A stretch of 64,000 bases of DNA from contig BNCN01000006.1 of assembly GCA_014656495.1 (NCBI GenBank), positions 62,001 through 126,000 of the forward strand, in the 5' to 3' direction. The position numbers and the translations under genes were made by a program. A model generated the notes under the pieces. The model saw only the letters and a program-made list of their open reading frames with translations. It was not told the origin of the DNA and made no database searches. Shown here piece by piece: positions 52,085 through 61,362 of this stretch (within the stretch, counting starts at the first letter, position 1; the number at the start of each line of letters is the position of its first letter). Source of the DNA: Comamonas sp. KCTC 72670 (GTDB lineage: Bacteria > Myxococcota > Myxococcia > Myxococcales > Myxococcaceae).

Positions 52085-53695
52085 CTACGCGCTCGCCGCG
52101 CCCGCCGCGGTGGGCGGCACCTCGTCCTGCGGGACGTGGCTCTCGGCGGCGTCCGCGGCGGCGATGCGATCGTCGAGCTCCGCGGACAGCTCCGCGAAGG
52201 CTTCCTTGCCGATGGTGGCGGACTGATAGGCCTTGAGCAGGGAGGCCTTCTCCACCATGAGCACGCGACGGACGGCCTCCTGGTGCTCCTCCTCGTGGAA
52301 GCGCATCGACTGTTGCTTGAGGTCCGTCAGCTCCTTCTCGGCGACGGTCTCCTTCTCCTGGTAGGTCTTCTCGAGCTGCGTCACCACGTCGGCCGGAATC
52401 TCCCGGGTCCGGCGCATGGACTCCAGGGCCGCGAGCGCCGCGTGGATGGCGCCCAGGCGGCCACGGGCCAGCTCGTACTGCTCCTGGAACTCGTCCTTGA
52501 GCCCGGTGATGCGCAGCTTGCGCAGCAGCGGCGCCATGGTGAGCCCCTGGAAGACGATGGAGAGCACGACCACGCCGAACGTCATGTTCACCAGCAGCTC
52601 ACGGTGCGCGAAGTCGTTGGGGAGACCGAGCACCAGCACCATGGAGATGGCGCCACGCAGACCGCTCCAGGTGAGCACCGCGCTCCAGGTCCAGGGCATC
52701 TTCTCCTTGGTGAAGCGCAGCAGCGTCGACACGCCGTAGACGACGACGGCGCGGGCCACCAGGACCACCACGTAGGCCACGAGGATGGGCTTCCAGGAGG
52801 CGAGCAGCGAGCTGAGGTTCACCTCCAGGCCGATGAGGAGGAACACCACGGAGTTGAGCGCGAAGGCCAGGTACTCCCAGAAGCTGTTCACCGCGATCCG
52901 GGTGGCGGGGCTCATGCCCTGGTGCGAGGCCCAGTTGCCGCACAGCATGCCGGCGACCACCGTCGCGATGACGCCCGAGTAGTGGAAGTGCTCGGCGATG
53001 ACGAACGAGCCATAGGCGGCGATGACGGTGAGGGTGATCTCCACCATGGCGTCATCGATGCGCTTGATGATCTGCGAGGCGCCGTACCCGACGGCGCTGC
53101 CCACGAGCACGCCCATGCCGAAGACCTTGGTGAAGTTCGCCAACGCCCCGCCAACGGTGAACTCGCCGCCCATGGCCACCGCGACGATGAGCGTGAAGAG
53201 GACGACGGCGGCGCCGTCGTTCAGCAGGCTCTCTCCCTCCACGAGGAGGAGCAGCCGCTTGGGGGCGCCCAGCGACTTGAAGAGCGCCACCACGGCGATG
53301 GGGTCGGTGGAGACGATGACCGACGCGAACACCAACGCGGACAGCATCCCGAAGCCGTGGACGAAGTGCAGCCCATCCACCACCCGGACGAGGAAGAAGG
53401 CCGTGAGTCCCGCGGAGGCCACGAGCCCCGGAATGGCCAGCGCGTGGATGGCCAGCTTGTTCTTCCAGAACTTGCGGAACTCGACGTGGAAGGCCGCCTC
53501 GAAGAGCAGGCCCGGCAAGATGATGGCGAAGAGCAGCTCCTTCGTGAGGTGCGGCGGCTCGAACGCCTTGAATGCTCCCAACAGCACGCCCGCGACGACG
53601 AGGGCAACCGTATAGGGGATTTTGAAGTACCGCGCGGCGATGGCCACTGCGGTCGCGATGGCGAAAACCAGTACGAAGGCCAACTCGAAATGCAT
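52085..53695 (-). CDS. Na+/H+ antiporter of the CPA1 (NhaP) family
   Basis: A 536-residue cation/proton antiporter. About 12 membrane segments fill residues 5-405. CPA1 signatures are VSTDPIAVVALFKSLG, the Asp pair region EGESLLNDGAAVVLF (LND with the transport Asp), and SGLRGAISMVL. The C-terminal about 120 residues form a hydrophilic, helix-rich cytoplasmic tail (QEKETVAEKELTDLKQ, coiled coil), commonly regulatory. The ATG follows a weak site. It is read opposite to the TVP38-like gene, with a 187-base shared promoter region. Confidence 0.93.
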   Translation of the reverse strand: MHFELAFVLVFAIATAVAIAARYFKIPYTVALVVAGVLLGAFKAFEPPHLTKELLFAIILPGLLFEAAFHVEFRKFWKNKLAIHALAIPGLVASAGLTAFFLVRVVDGLHFVHGFGMLSALVFASVIVSTDPIAVVALFKSLGAPKRLLLLVEGESLLNDGAAVVLFTLIVAVAMGGEFTVGGALANFTKVFGMGVLVGSAVGYGASQIIKRIDDAMVEITLTVIAAYGSFVIAEHFHYSGVIATVVAGMLCGNWASHQGMSPATRIAVNSFWEYLAFALNSVVFLLIGLEVNLSSLLASWKPILVAYVVVLVARAVVVYGVSTLLRFTKEKMPWTWSAVLTWSGLRGAISMVLVLGLPNDFAHRELLVNMTFGVVVLSIVFQGLTMAPLLRKLRITGLKDEFQEQYELARGRLGAIHAALAALESMRRTREIPADVVTQLEKTYQEKETVAEKELTDLKQQSMRFHEEEHQEAVRRVLMVEKASLLKAYQSATIGKEAFAELSAELDDRIAAADAAESHVPQDEVPPTAAGAASA

Positions 53696-53882
53696 CGTCC
53701 CTTACCCGTTTGGATCCAAAGCGCCGGACCTTAGCGCAGTTGTACAGCACACAGTCGCACACGACGTGCTTCTTGCGAGCAGGGGGAGTGACGCATATTG
53801 CCAGGGCAAGGCGTATTGCAAGGCTCCATCCTCACGCCTGCCCGCTCTTGCCTCCCGGCGTGACGCTTCCCAGCTTTGTCCC

Positions 53883-54707
53883 ATGTCCAAGCACCCCCGC
53901 TCCAAGGGAGGACGGCTGAGCGCGGGTATCAAGCTCATCGGGCCTCTCTGTGTTTCCATCGGCTTGCTCGTGGGGCTGCGGCTGCTGGGGCCGCAGTACC
54001 TGGATCAGCGGACGCTGTCGGAGTGGCTCCGGCCGCTCGGCACGCTGGCGCCCGTGGCCTTCGTCGGGCTGCTGGCGGTGCGGCCGGTGACGCTGCTCCC
54101 CGGGCAGCTCTTCACGGCGGTGGGCGGCATCCTCTTCGGCATGGCCATGGGCACGGCCTACGCGCTGATGGGGACGCTGCTCGCCACGGCGCTCATCCAC
54201 TTCCTGGCGCGCAAGCTGGGGCGCAAGCCCATGCGGCGGCTGGCCGGGGACAAGCACCCGGTGTTCGAGCGCGCGGCGAAGGAGCACGGCTTCCAGCTCG
54301 GCTTCCTGGCCTGCATCAACTCGGTGATTCCCGCGGACGTGATGCTGGCCACCGCGGCCGCCTCCGGGGCCCGCTATGGCCCGCTGGTGCTGGGGGCGGT
54401 GGTGGGCACCATCCCGGGCACGCTGCTCACGACGCTGTTCGGCAGCTCGCTGGGGCAGGGGAAGACGTGGATGACGGCGGTGTCCGCCACCGGCATGGTG
54501 CTGAGCCTGCTCTTGGGGCTCGTGCTGGGCCGGAGGTTGATGCGGGAGCTGCTGGTGAAGGAAGCGCCTGCGAGCCCTGGGGACGAGGTGCTTCCCGTGC
54601 ACGAGCGGCCCGGGCTTGTGGGCCCGGGCCGGGTGGCGGCGCAAGCTACGGGTAGCAGGCAGCCTGACGCAGCGCCGTGTCTTCCGGCAGCCCCAGTGCG
54701 ACATTGA
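53883..54707 (+). CDS. TVP38/TMEM64-family (DedA-superfamily) membrane protein
   Basis: A 274-residue membrane protein with about six hydrophobic segments. The family signature GGILFGMAMGTAYALMGTLLAT lies in the re-entrant region, followed by a conserved Arg-containing cytoplasmic piece (RKLGRKPMRR). VIPADVMLATAAASGARYGPLV and GTIPGTLLTTLFGSS are the second half of the repeat. Relatives move phospholipids or polyprenyl lipids between leaflets. The last 62 bases overlap the 3' end of argC on the opposite strand, and the final about 35 residues are not typical of the family, so the true protein may be somewhat shorter in function. Confidence 0.88.
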   Translation: MSKHPRSKGGRLSAGIKLIGPLCVSIGLLVGLRLLGPQYLDQRTLSEWLRPLGTLAPVAFVGLLAVRPVTLLPGQLFTAVGGILFGMAMGTAYALMGTLLATALIHFLARKLGRKPMRRLAGDKHPVFERAAKEHGFQLGFLACINSVIPADVMLATAAASGARYGPLVLGAVVGTIPGTLLTTLFGSSLGQGKTWMTAVSATGMVLSLLLGLVLGRRLMRELLVKEAPASPGDEVLPVHERPGLVGPGRVAAQATGSRQPDAAPCLPAAPVRH

Positions 54708-55713
54708 AGTTCTGCACCGCCTGGCCGGCCATGCCCTTCACCAGGTTGTCGAGCGCGGCCATCACCGCCACCGAGCGGCCCTTGGTGGCCACCGCGATGT
54801 CGCAGAAGTTGCTGCCGGCCACCGCGGCGACGCGCGGCGTGCCCTCGACGATGCGCACGAACTTCGAGCCCTCGTAGTAGCGGCGGTAGCGCTCCATCAG
54901 CGACGCCGTCACCACCGCGCCGCCGTGCTCCGGCCACTCGAACTGCACGGTGGCGAAGATGCCGCGCACCATGGGCGCCGAGTGGGGCACGAAGGCCAGC
55001 CGGTGCCGCTGCGCGCCGTGCGCCACCAGCATGACCTCCACCTCGGCCTCGTGCTGGTGCTCCAGCGGCTTGTACGCGCGGAAGTCATGCGCGCGCGTCG
55101 GGTGGTGCGTGCCCTCGCCGGGCAGCGAGCCGGAGCCGGACGAGCCGGTGACGCCGGACACCGCGAGCAGCCCCAGGCCCGGCGTGGAGGCGATGGGCAG
55201 CAGCGCCAGCTGCACCGCGGTGGCGAAGCAGCCGGGGTTGGCGATGCGCTTGGCCGTCTTCACCGCGTCGCGCTTCCACTCGGTGAGGCCGTACGTGAAG
55301 GTCCCCAGCAGCTCGGGCGAGGGGTGGGGGCGGCCGTAGGCGCCGGCGTAGCGGCCCGGGTGGTCCAGCCGGAAGTCGGAGGACAGGTCGATGAGCAGCA
55401 GGCGCTCGGCGATGCCGACGTCCGCCCACTGCTTCTCCAGGCCCGCGAACTGCTTGGCCAGCTCGCCGTGGCCCAGCGCGCTGAAGACGACGGGCTGCTG
55501 ACAGTCCGCCAGCCACTTCCAGTCGGGCTCGCCCTCGAAGCGGCCCTCCACCAGCCCGCGCAGGTGCGGGTGGACCTTGTGGATGGGCTCGCCGGCGTGG
55601 TGCCGCGACACCGCGCGGATGCTGCCCACCGCGGGGTGGTTGGAGAGGATGCGCAAGAGCTCGCCGCCGCCGAAGCCAGAGGCACCCAGGATGTAGATGT
55701 TGGTCTGCGTCAT
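54646..55713 (-). CDS. argC: N-acyl-gamma-glutamyl-phosphate reductase
   Basis: Reduces N-acyl-glutamyl-5-phosphate to the semialdehyde, third step of arginine synthesis. The 355-residue product has the NADP motif GASGFGGGELLR, the active-site Cys in ANPGCFATA, and the His of the catalytic region in PTRAHDFRAY-type context; the segment VSGVTGSSGSG is conserved in the family. It is the last gene of the arg operon. The ATG overlaps the stop of the DUF1611 gene by four bases (ATGA). Specificity for acetyl- or succinyl- intermediates cannot be read here. Confidence 0.95.
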   Translation of the reverse strand: MTQTNIYILGASGFGGGELLRILSNHPAVGSIRAVSRHHAGEPIHKVHPHLRGLVEGRFEGEPDWKWLADCQQPVVFSALGHGELAKQFAGLEKQWADVGIAERLLLIDLSSDFRLDHPGRYAGAYGRPHPSPELLGTFTYGLTEWKRDAVKTAKRIANPGCFATAVQLALLPIASTPGLGLLAVSGVTGSSGSGSLPGEGTHHPTRAHDFRAYKPLEHQHEAEVEVMLVAHGAQRHRLAFVPHSAPMVRGIFATVQFEWPEHGGAVVTASLMERYRRYYEGSKFVRIVEGTPRVAAVAGSNFCDIAVATKGRSVAVMAALDNLVKGMAGQAVQNFNVALGLPEDTALRQAACYP

Positions 55714-56771
55714 GACTTCCTCCCCGCGCCCAGCTTGGGGGCGAGCTTTTCCAGAATGAGTCCGCCCAGCGCCGCCGCGTCCGCGCGGGCGTTGCGAGCG
55801 GGGATGCCCACCACCTGCTCCACGAAGCGCACGCCCACGGCGTTGTCCGTGGCCGGGCCGGCCACCACGTCCACGTCGATGCCGTACGCCTCGCGCAGGT
55901 GCCGCACGCCGCCGGACGCGCCCACCGGGTCGTTGGCGCACAGCACCCACGCCCCCGCCAGGCTCTTGAGCTCCGGGTCCGCCAGGATGCCCTGCACGCC
56001 GTACTCGCCCATGATGCCGTCGCCCGTCTCCGCGACGATGACGTCCACGTTCTCCGCCGCCAGCTCGGAGAAGAGCACCCGCGCCACGCGCGCGCCCGTG
56101 CGGGGGCCCGTGCAGACGATGCCCGCGTCCGTGAAGTCCATCACCACGTCCGCGCCGGAGTCCTGCATGCTCAGCGTGTCGCGCATCAGCGAGACGCCCG
56201 TCAGCTTGGCCCCGCCCACGCGGAAGCCCGCCTGCGCCAGCTTGCGCACCATGGCCGCGGCGGCGAACGTCTTGCCCGCGTTCATGCAGGTGCCCACCAC
56301 GTAGACGACGGGGCACTTCACCGGGGACGACGTGCCCTTCAGCGCGCCGGAGGACACGTGCGCCGGCTGCCCGGTGCGGGACATCAGCTCCGGGAACTCC
56401 AGCACCTGGCCCAGCACCTCGGCCTCGAAGGGCAGGCCCACGCCGTGGTTGTGCGAGGTGCACTTGCCGATGACGCCGCCCATGTTGAGCACGTGCAGCC
56501 GCTCGCCCACGGTGACGGACTCGGGCACCACGCCCTCGTAGCCGTGCAGCGCGTTGCGGTGGCCGAGCGCGCCCACGACGATGTCGCCCGCGTGCAGCGT
56601 GACGAGCCGCCCGTGCACGTCCTCGAGCTGGTTGTAGGTGCTCTTGTCCCCGTGGATGCGCACGGCGACCACGGCGCCTTCCTCGGCCTTCACCTCGGGC
56701 GCGAGGTGGACGGTCCGGCCCAGGCCGAGGTTGCGGGTGACGCTGCCCACCTTGTCGACGAATACCTTCAT
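55710..56771 (-). CDS. DUF1611 P-loop protein embedded in the arginine operon
   Basis: A 353-residue protein with a P-loop, GTCMNAGKT (about 160-168), and a Walker-B-like VDVIVAETGDG. The N-terminal about 130 residues are beta-rich (LHAGDIVVGALGHRNALHGYEG) and end with GVIGKCTSHN. The C-terminal domain belongs to the DUF1611 family. A characterised member, DgcN, acetylates D-glutamate using acetyl-CoA, as I recall, so N-acylation of glutamate is a reasonable idea here. The gene lies between argG and argC with four-base and seven-base spacings, so it is certainly co-transcribed. No argA or argJ gene appears in this operon, which makes it a candidate for the missing first step. This function is inferred, not seen. 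Confidence 0.8.
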   Translation of the reverse strand: MKVFVDKVGSVTRNLGLGRTVHLAPEVKAEEGAVVAVRIHGDKSTYNQLEDVHGRLVTLHAGDIVVGALGHRNALHGYEGVVPESVTVGERLHVLNMGGVIGKCTSHNHGVGLPFEAEVLGQVLEFPELMSRTGQPAHVSSGALKGTSSPVKCPVVYVVGTCMNAGKTFAAAAMVRKLAQAGFRVGGAKLTGVSLMRDTLSMQDSGADVVMDFTDAGIVCTGPRTGARVARVLFSELAAENVDVIVAETGDGIMGEYGVQGILADPELKSLAGAWVLCANDPVGASGGVRHLREAYGIDVDVVAGPATDNAVGVRFVEQVVGIPARNARADAAALGGLILEKLAPKLGAGRKS

Positions 56772-56778
56772 GGCACCC

Positions 56779-57966
56779 TCACTTCGCGCGATGCGAGAGC
56801 ATCTGCGCGACGCCGTACAGCTTGGCGAAGCCCGCGGCTTCCGAGCCGTTCCACAACACGTTGGCCTCTCCGTACGTCGCCACCTTCGCGTCCATCAGCG
56901 AGTGAGGCGAACGCACGCCCTCCACCACCTGTGTGCGCGCGTGCAGCACCAGCCGCACCTCGCCCGTCACGCGCTCCTGCGACGAGGTGAGGAACGCCTC
57001 CAGGTCCTTCACGAGCGGGTCGAAGAAGTGCCCCTCGTGCAGCAGCGAACCGTAGAGGTTGCCCATCGACTCCTTCCAGAAGAGCTGCTTGCCGGAGAGC
57101 ACCAGCTTCTCCAACTCGCGGTGCGCGGTGACGAGCAGGTGCGCCGCCGGCGCCTCGAAGCCCACCCGGCCCTTGATGCCCAGGATGGTGTCGCCCAGGT
57201 GGATGCCCCGGCCGATGCCGTAGGTGCGCCCCAGCGCGTTGAGCGCCTCCACCAGCTTCACGGGCCCCAGCTTCTCGCCGTCCAGCGACACGGGGACGCC
57301 CTTCTCGAAGCCGATGGTGAGCGGGCGCGGCTTCAAGTCGGCGGGCAGCTCGCCGCCGGGGAAGGCCGCCTCGGGCAGCGACTTCCAGGAGTCCAGCGTC
57401 TCGGCGCCGCCCACGGAGGTGCCCCACATGCCCTCGTTGACGGAGTAGGAGCCCAGCTTGGGCGGCATGTGGACGCCGCGCTCGGCCAGGTACGACAGCT
57501 CCTGCTGCCGGCTGAGGGACAGCGTGCGGATGGGCGTGAGCAGCTCCAGCTCCGGCGCCAGCGAGCGGAAGGCCACGTCGAAGCGCACCTGGTCATTGCC
57601 CGCGCCGGTGCTGCCGTGCGCCAGCGCCTGGGTGCCCTTCTCGCGCGCCACGCGGACCACCTCCACCGCCTGGCAGGCCCGCTCCGCGGACACGCTCAGG
57701 GGGTAGACCTGGCCGCGCAGCACGTTGCCGGCGATGAGGTAGCGCAGGTAGCCCTGGAAGAGCGTCTCGCGCGCGTCCACCGTCACGTGCTCCACCGCGC
57801 CCAGCTGCTGGGACAGCGCGGCGATGCGCTCCAACTGCTCGGGCGGGAAGCCGCCCGTGTCCACGGTGACGGTGGTGACGTCGTAGCCCTGCTCGCGCAG
57901 GTAGACGGTGCAGAAAGCGGTATCGAGTCCGCCGGAGAAGGCCAGCACCACGTTCTTCTTGCTCAT
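56779..57966 (-). CDS. argG: Argininosuccinate synthase (Bacteroidetes-like form)
   Basis: Joins citrulline and aspartate using ATP. The 395-residue product has the ATP pyrophosphatase loop AFSGGLDT (7-14) and the citrulline/aspartate-binding GSTGAGNDQVRFD. The sequence around TVDTGGFPPEQL, GNVLRGQVYPLSVSAER and GMWGTSVGGAETL departs from the common E. coli and Bacillus ArgG and resembles the Bacteroidetes branch. The ATG at 57966 is chosen because it starts MSKKNVVLAFSGG directly. It follows argH and precedes the DUF1611 gene. Confidence 0.95.
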   Translation of the reverse strand: MSKKNVVLAFSGGLDTAFCTVYLREQGYDVTTVTVDTGGFPPEQLERIAALSQQLGAVEHVTVDARETLFQGYLRYLIAGNVLRGQVYPLSVSAERACQAVEVVRVAREKGTQALAHGSTGAGNDQVRFDVAFRSLAPELELLTPIRTLSLSRQQELSYLAERGVHMPPKLGSYSVNEGMWGTSVGGAETLDSWKSLPEAAFPGGELPADLKPRPLTIGFEKGVPVSLDGEKLGPVKLVEALNALGRTYGIGRGIHLGDTILGIKGRVGFEAPAAHLLVTAHRELEKLVLSGKQLFWKESMGNLYGSLLHEGHFFDPLVKDLEAFLTSSQERVTGEVRLVLHARTQVVEGVRSPHSLMDAKVATYGEANVLWNGSEAAGFAKLYGVAQMLSHRAK

Positions 57967-57991
57967 GATTCGCTCCTCGCGGGGAAGCAGT

Positions 57992-59341
57992 TCAAATGGT
58001 CCAGACGCGCGCGGCGGCATCGGCCACCGCGCGGTGTGTCTCGTCGAGCCAGGCGCGCGAGGCGGCCAGCTCCTCCCGGGCCTGGGGCAGTCCCAGGTTG
58101 CCGGCGCCGCCCAGGTGGGTGGCCGTCAGGGCCCCCCGGTCGGGGCGGAACGTGCCTGCCTCCAGCTCGCGGCCCACCTGCTTGTAGGCGTCGCGGAAGG
58201 CCTGGCCCTGCGCCACCAGCGCGTAGGCGTGGTGCGCGGCGTACAGCGTGTCGTCGCTGGCGCGCGCCGCCGCGTCCGCCTTCACCTGGAGCGCCGGCAC
58301 CAGCCGGGTGAGCACGTCCAGCAGCTCGCGCGTGGAGCCCAGCGCCGTCAGGGTGGGGGACTTCAGCAACTGGAAGTCGCGGTGGTAGCTGGACGGCAGG
58401 CCCCCGGCGATGGCCTCCACCTGATGCGCCAGTCCGCGCAGCTCGCGGCAGCGGCCTCGCGCCAGCTCCACCACGTCCGGGTTCTTCTTCTGCGGCATGA
58501 TGGACGAGCCCGTGGTGTACGCGTCCGGCAGCCCCAGGAATCCAAACTCGTCCATGCTGTAGAGCTGCACGTCCCACAGCCACTTCTCCAGCGTGCCCGC
58601 CACCGAGCAGGCCCAGCCCAGCACCGCGGCCTCGTGACGGCCGCGTCCGTTCTGCACGTCGATGGGGCTGCGTTGCACGCGCGTGAAACCGAGCAGCGAC
58701 GCGACGTACTCCCGGTCGATGGGCAGCGGCACGCCGAAGCCCGCGGCGGCGCCCAGCGGGCAGCGGTCCAGCCGAGCCCACACGCCGCGCAGCGCCTCCA
58801 GCTCCTCCAGCAGTCCCTCCGCGAAGGCCATGCCCCACAGGCCGAAGGAGGACGGCATGGCCCGGCGCAGGTGCGTGTAGCCCGGCAGCGCCACGACCGC
58901 GTGCGCCTGGGCGAAGTCCAGGAAGGCCCCCGCCAGCTCCGCCGCCCGCGCGCCCAGCGTCAGCACCTCTTCGCGCAGCAGCAGGCGCAGGGCCAGCTGC
59001 ACCTGGTCGTTGCGCGAGCGCCCCAGGTGGATGCGCTTGCCCGGCTCGCCCACGCGGTCCACCAGCGCGGCCTCCAGGGCGGTGTGGCCGTCCTCCTGCT
59101 CGGGGCGGATGACGAACGCGCCCGCGCGGGCCTCGTCGTGCAGTGCCTTGAGCGCCGTCACCAGGGCCTGGGCCTCCGCGTCCTTCAGCAGGCCCACGCG
59201 CGCCAGCATCCGCGCGTGCGCGGCCGAGCCGAGCGCGTCATGCGGCGCCAGCGCCAGGTCCACCACCGGATCATTTCCCACCGTGAAGCGGTGGATGGCC
59301 GCGTCCAGCGGAAGGCCCTTGCCCCACAGCGTCTCAGCCAC
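57992..59341 (-). CDS. argH: Argininosuccinate lyase
   Basis: Splits argininosuccinate to arginine and fumarate, the last step. The 449 residues carry the fumarase/aspartase superfamily signature GSSIMPQKKNPD with its flexible loop. GYTHLRRAMPSSFG supplies the second conserved region (catalytic Thr-His pair), and HLGRSRNDQVQLALRLLL the first. It starts with a GTG that overlaps the argE-like stop by eight bases, so it is translationally coupled. Confidence 0.96.
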   Translation of the reverse strand: MAETLWGKGLPLDAAIHRFTVGNDPVVDLALAPHDALGSAAHARMLARVGLLKDAEAQALVTALKALHDEARAGAFVIRPEQEDGHTALEAALVDRVGEPGKRIHLGRSRNDQVQLALRLLLREEVLTLGARAAELAGAFLDFAQAHAVVALPGYTHLRRAMPSSFGLWGMAFAEGLLEELEALRGVWARLDRCPLGAAAGFGVPLPIDREYVASLLGFTRVQRSPIDVQNGRGRHEAAVLGWACSVAGTLEKWLWDVQLYSMDEFGFLGLPDAYTTGSSIMPQKKNPDVVELARGRCRELRGLAHQVEAIAGGLPSSYHRDFQLLKSPTLTALGSTRELLDVLTRLVPALQVKADAAARASDDTLYAAHHAYALVAQGQAFRDAYKQVGRELEAGTFRPDRGALTATHLGGAGNLGLPQAREELAASRAWLDETHRAVADAAARVWTI

Positions 59342-60395
59342 GAGCGAGCTCCTCGAAGTAACCGCGCACCAGCCGCGTGTAGAAGGCGGCGCCGGCTTCC
59401 AGCTCCGCCCGGGTGATGTACTCGTCCGCCAGGTGGCTGCGCAGCGTGTCGCCGGGGCCCACCTTCACCGCCGGGACGTCGCCCAGGAAGGCCCAGTCCG
59501 ACGCCGTGCTGGAGCCCACCGGCTGCTGCCCCGAGGCCGCCACCGCCGCGCGGACGATGGGCTGCTCCGACGCCGTCGCCTTCGGGAGGTAGCGCTCCGA
59601 ATGCACCTTCACTTCACTCTTCAGCGCGCCCGCCACCTGCCGGGCCACCATGCCGTGCTCCATGCCCGGCGTGGTGCGCAGGTCCACGAAGAACTCGCAC
59701 CGGTCCGGCACCTGGTTGCGCGCCAGCCCCCCCGACACCTGCGTCACCTGCGCCCGGGCCTCACCCAGCAGCGGGTGGGGCGGGAAGCGCAGCTCGGCCA
59801 GCACCGCGATGTCTGTCGCCGCCAGGTGGATGGCGTTGACGGCCTCGGTGGCGTGCGCGTGCGCGACGTGCGCGCTCTTGCCGTGGGCCGTGCAGCGCAG
59901 GAGCAGCATGCCGCGCTGGGCGGTGCAGGGCTTCAGGCTGGTGGGCTCTCCGACGATGGCGGCGTCCAGCGGCCCCAGCGTGGGCAGCAGCGTGCCCAGG
60001 CCCTGGCCTCCCGTCTCCTCCTCGGCGGTGAAGGCGAAGACGATTTCGGCGTCCGCGGGCGCGCCCTCGGCGAGCAGCGCCTGGGCGGCCAGCAGCATCC
60101 CCGTCACGCAGCCCTTGGCGTCGTTGCTGCCCAGGCCGTACAGGCGGTCCTCGCGCCACACGGGCGCGTGGGGCTCGTACGTCCACCCGGCGCACGGCTT
60201 CACCGTGTCCAGGTGCGAGTTGACGAGCAGCCGGCGCGGCCCGCTCCCCACGGAGAACCACACGTTGTGGCCCTGCCGCTGGACGCGCGCGCCCCAGCCC
60301 TCGGCCCACCCGGACACGGTGTCCGCGATGCGGCCCTCGTCACCCGACACGCTGGGGATGGCCACCAGCGCCTGGAGCAGCTCCGACGCCGTCAT
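59334..60395 (-). CDS. argE: M20-family N-acyl-ornithine/citrulline deacylase
   Basis: A 353-residue metallohydrolase that removes the N-acyl group. Metal ligands are seen: HLDT (His with Asp two residues on), the bridging Asp in GSNDAKG, and catalytic/metal Glu pair in TAEEETGGQG, then Glu/Asp in VGEPTS and His near the end (LRSHLADEY). Because the adjacent carbamoyltransferase acts on N-acyl-ornithine, the substrate here should be N-acetyl- or N-succinyl-citrulline rather than acetyl-ornithine, as in the Xanthomonas and Bacteroides pathways. The symbol is used in the broad family sense. The start overlaps the argB stop by four bases. Confidence 0.85.
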   Translation of the reverse strand: MTASELLQALVAIPSVSGDEGRIADTVSGWAEGWGARVQRQGHNVWFSVGSGPRRLLVNSHLDTVKPCAGWTYEPHAPVWREDRLYGLGSNDAKGCVTGMLLAAQALLAEGAPADAEIVFAFTAEEETGGQGLGTLLPTLGPLDAAIVGEPTSLKPCTAQRGMLLLRCTAHGKSAHVAHAHATEAVNAIHLAATDIAVLAELRFPPHPLLGEARAQVTQVSGGLARNQVPDRCEFFVDLRTTPGMEHGMVARQVAGALKSEVKVHSERYLPKATASEQPIVRAAVAASGQQPVGSSTASDWAFLGDVPAVKVGPGDTLRSHLADEYITRAELEAGAAFYTRLVRGYFEELARG

Positions 60396-61318
60396 CCCAC
60401 GGCCCCGGCGGGCTTGTTGGCGTTCTCCCGCACGACCATGGTGCCGCTGCCCTCGTTGGTGAACACCTCCTCCAGCAGCGCGTTGGGCTGCACGCCGCTC
60501 ACCAGGTGCACGCTGCCCACGCCGCCCACGAGCGCGTGGCGGATGGCGTGCGCCTTGGGCTTCATGCCGCCCGCGATGGCGCCCGTGCTCTCCATGGTGG
60601 CCAGGTCCGTGAGGTTGGCCAGCGTGACGAGCGACGACGGGTCGCTCACGTTCTTCAGCAGGCCCGGGACCTGGACCAGGAAGAAGAGCTTCTCGGCGGA
60701 CAGGGCCACCGCCAGCGCCGCCGCCACGGTGTCCGCGTTGGTGTTGTACACGGCGCCATCCGCGCCGCCCGACAGGGGCGCGATGACGGGCACGTAGTCG
60801 GCCGAGCGCAGGTGCTCCACCACGCGGGTGTCCACCTGCTCGATGTCGCCCACCAGGCCGTAGTCCACCAGCTTGCCCTCGGTGGCGCCGGCCTCCGTCA
60901 CCATGACGGGCGGACGCTTGCGCGCCTTGATGAGCCCGGCGTCCACGCCGCTCAGGCCCACCGCGGGCACGCCCGCCGCCTGGAGGTCCGCCAGGAGGTC
61001 CGTGTGCAGCTTGCCCGCGAGCACCATCTTCGCCGCGTCCAGCACGGGCGCGGAGGTGACGCGGCGGCCCGCCACCTTCTCCACCGGCAGGTGGAGGGCG
61101 TCACACAGCGTATCCAGCTCCGGGCCGCCGCCGTGCACGACGACGGGGCGGATGGAGAACGTCCACAGCAGGGCGATCTGCTCGCAGGCGGCGCGGCGCA
61201 GGCGCGGGTCGCTCAGCATGGCGCCGCCGAGCTTCACCACGAACGTCTTGCGGCGGAACTGCTGCACGTACTTCGCCGCGTTGCGAAGCGCGGAGTAGGG
61301 ATCGGGCGAGAGGGGCAC
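60392..61318 (-). CDS. argB: N-acylglutamate kinase
   Basis: Phosphorylates N-acyl-glutamate, second step of arginine synthesis. The 308-residue product has the ATP-binding VVKLGGAM, the conserved VVVHGGGPELD, and the substrate segment YNTNADTVAAALA. An N-terminal extension of about 20 residues (PDPYSALRNAAKYVQQF), typical of kinases regulated by arginine through an N-terminal helix, is present, so feedback inhibition is plausible. The start is a GTG. The gene lies 45 bases after argF' and overlaps argE. Confidence 0.94.
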   Translation of the reverse strand: MPLSPDPYSALRNAAKYVQQFRRKTFVVKLGGAMLSDPRLRRAACEQIALLWTFSIRPVVVHGGGPELDTLCDALHLPVEKVAGRRVTSAPVLDAAKMVLAGKLHTDLLADLQAAGVPAVGLSGVDAGLIKARKRPPVMVTEAGATEGKLVDYGLVGDIEQVDTRVVEHLRSADYVPVIAPLSGGADGAVYNTNADTVAAALAVALSAEKLFFLVQVPGLLKNVSDPSSLVTLANLTDLATMESTGAIAGGMKPKAHAIRHALVGGVGSVHLVSGVQPNALLEEVFTNEGSGTMVVRENANKPAGAVG

Positions 61319-61362
61319 GTGAGACCTCGAAGTTCAGGAAAGGGAGGGTGCGGAGGGGCCGC

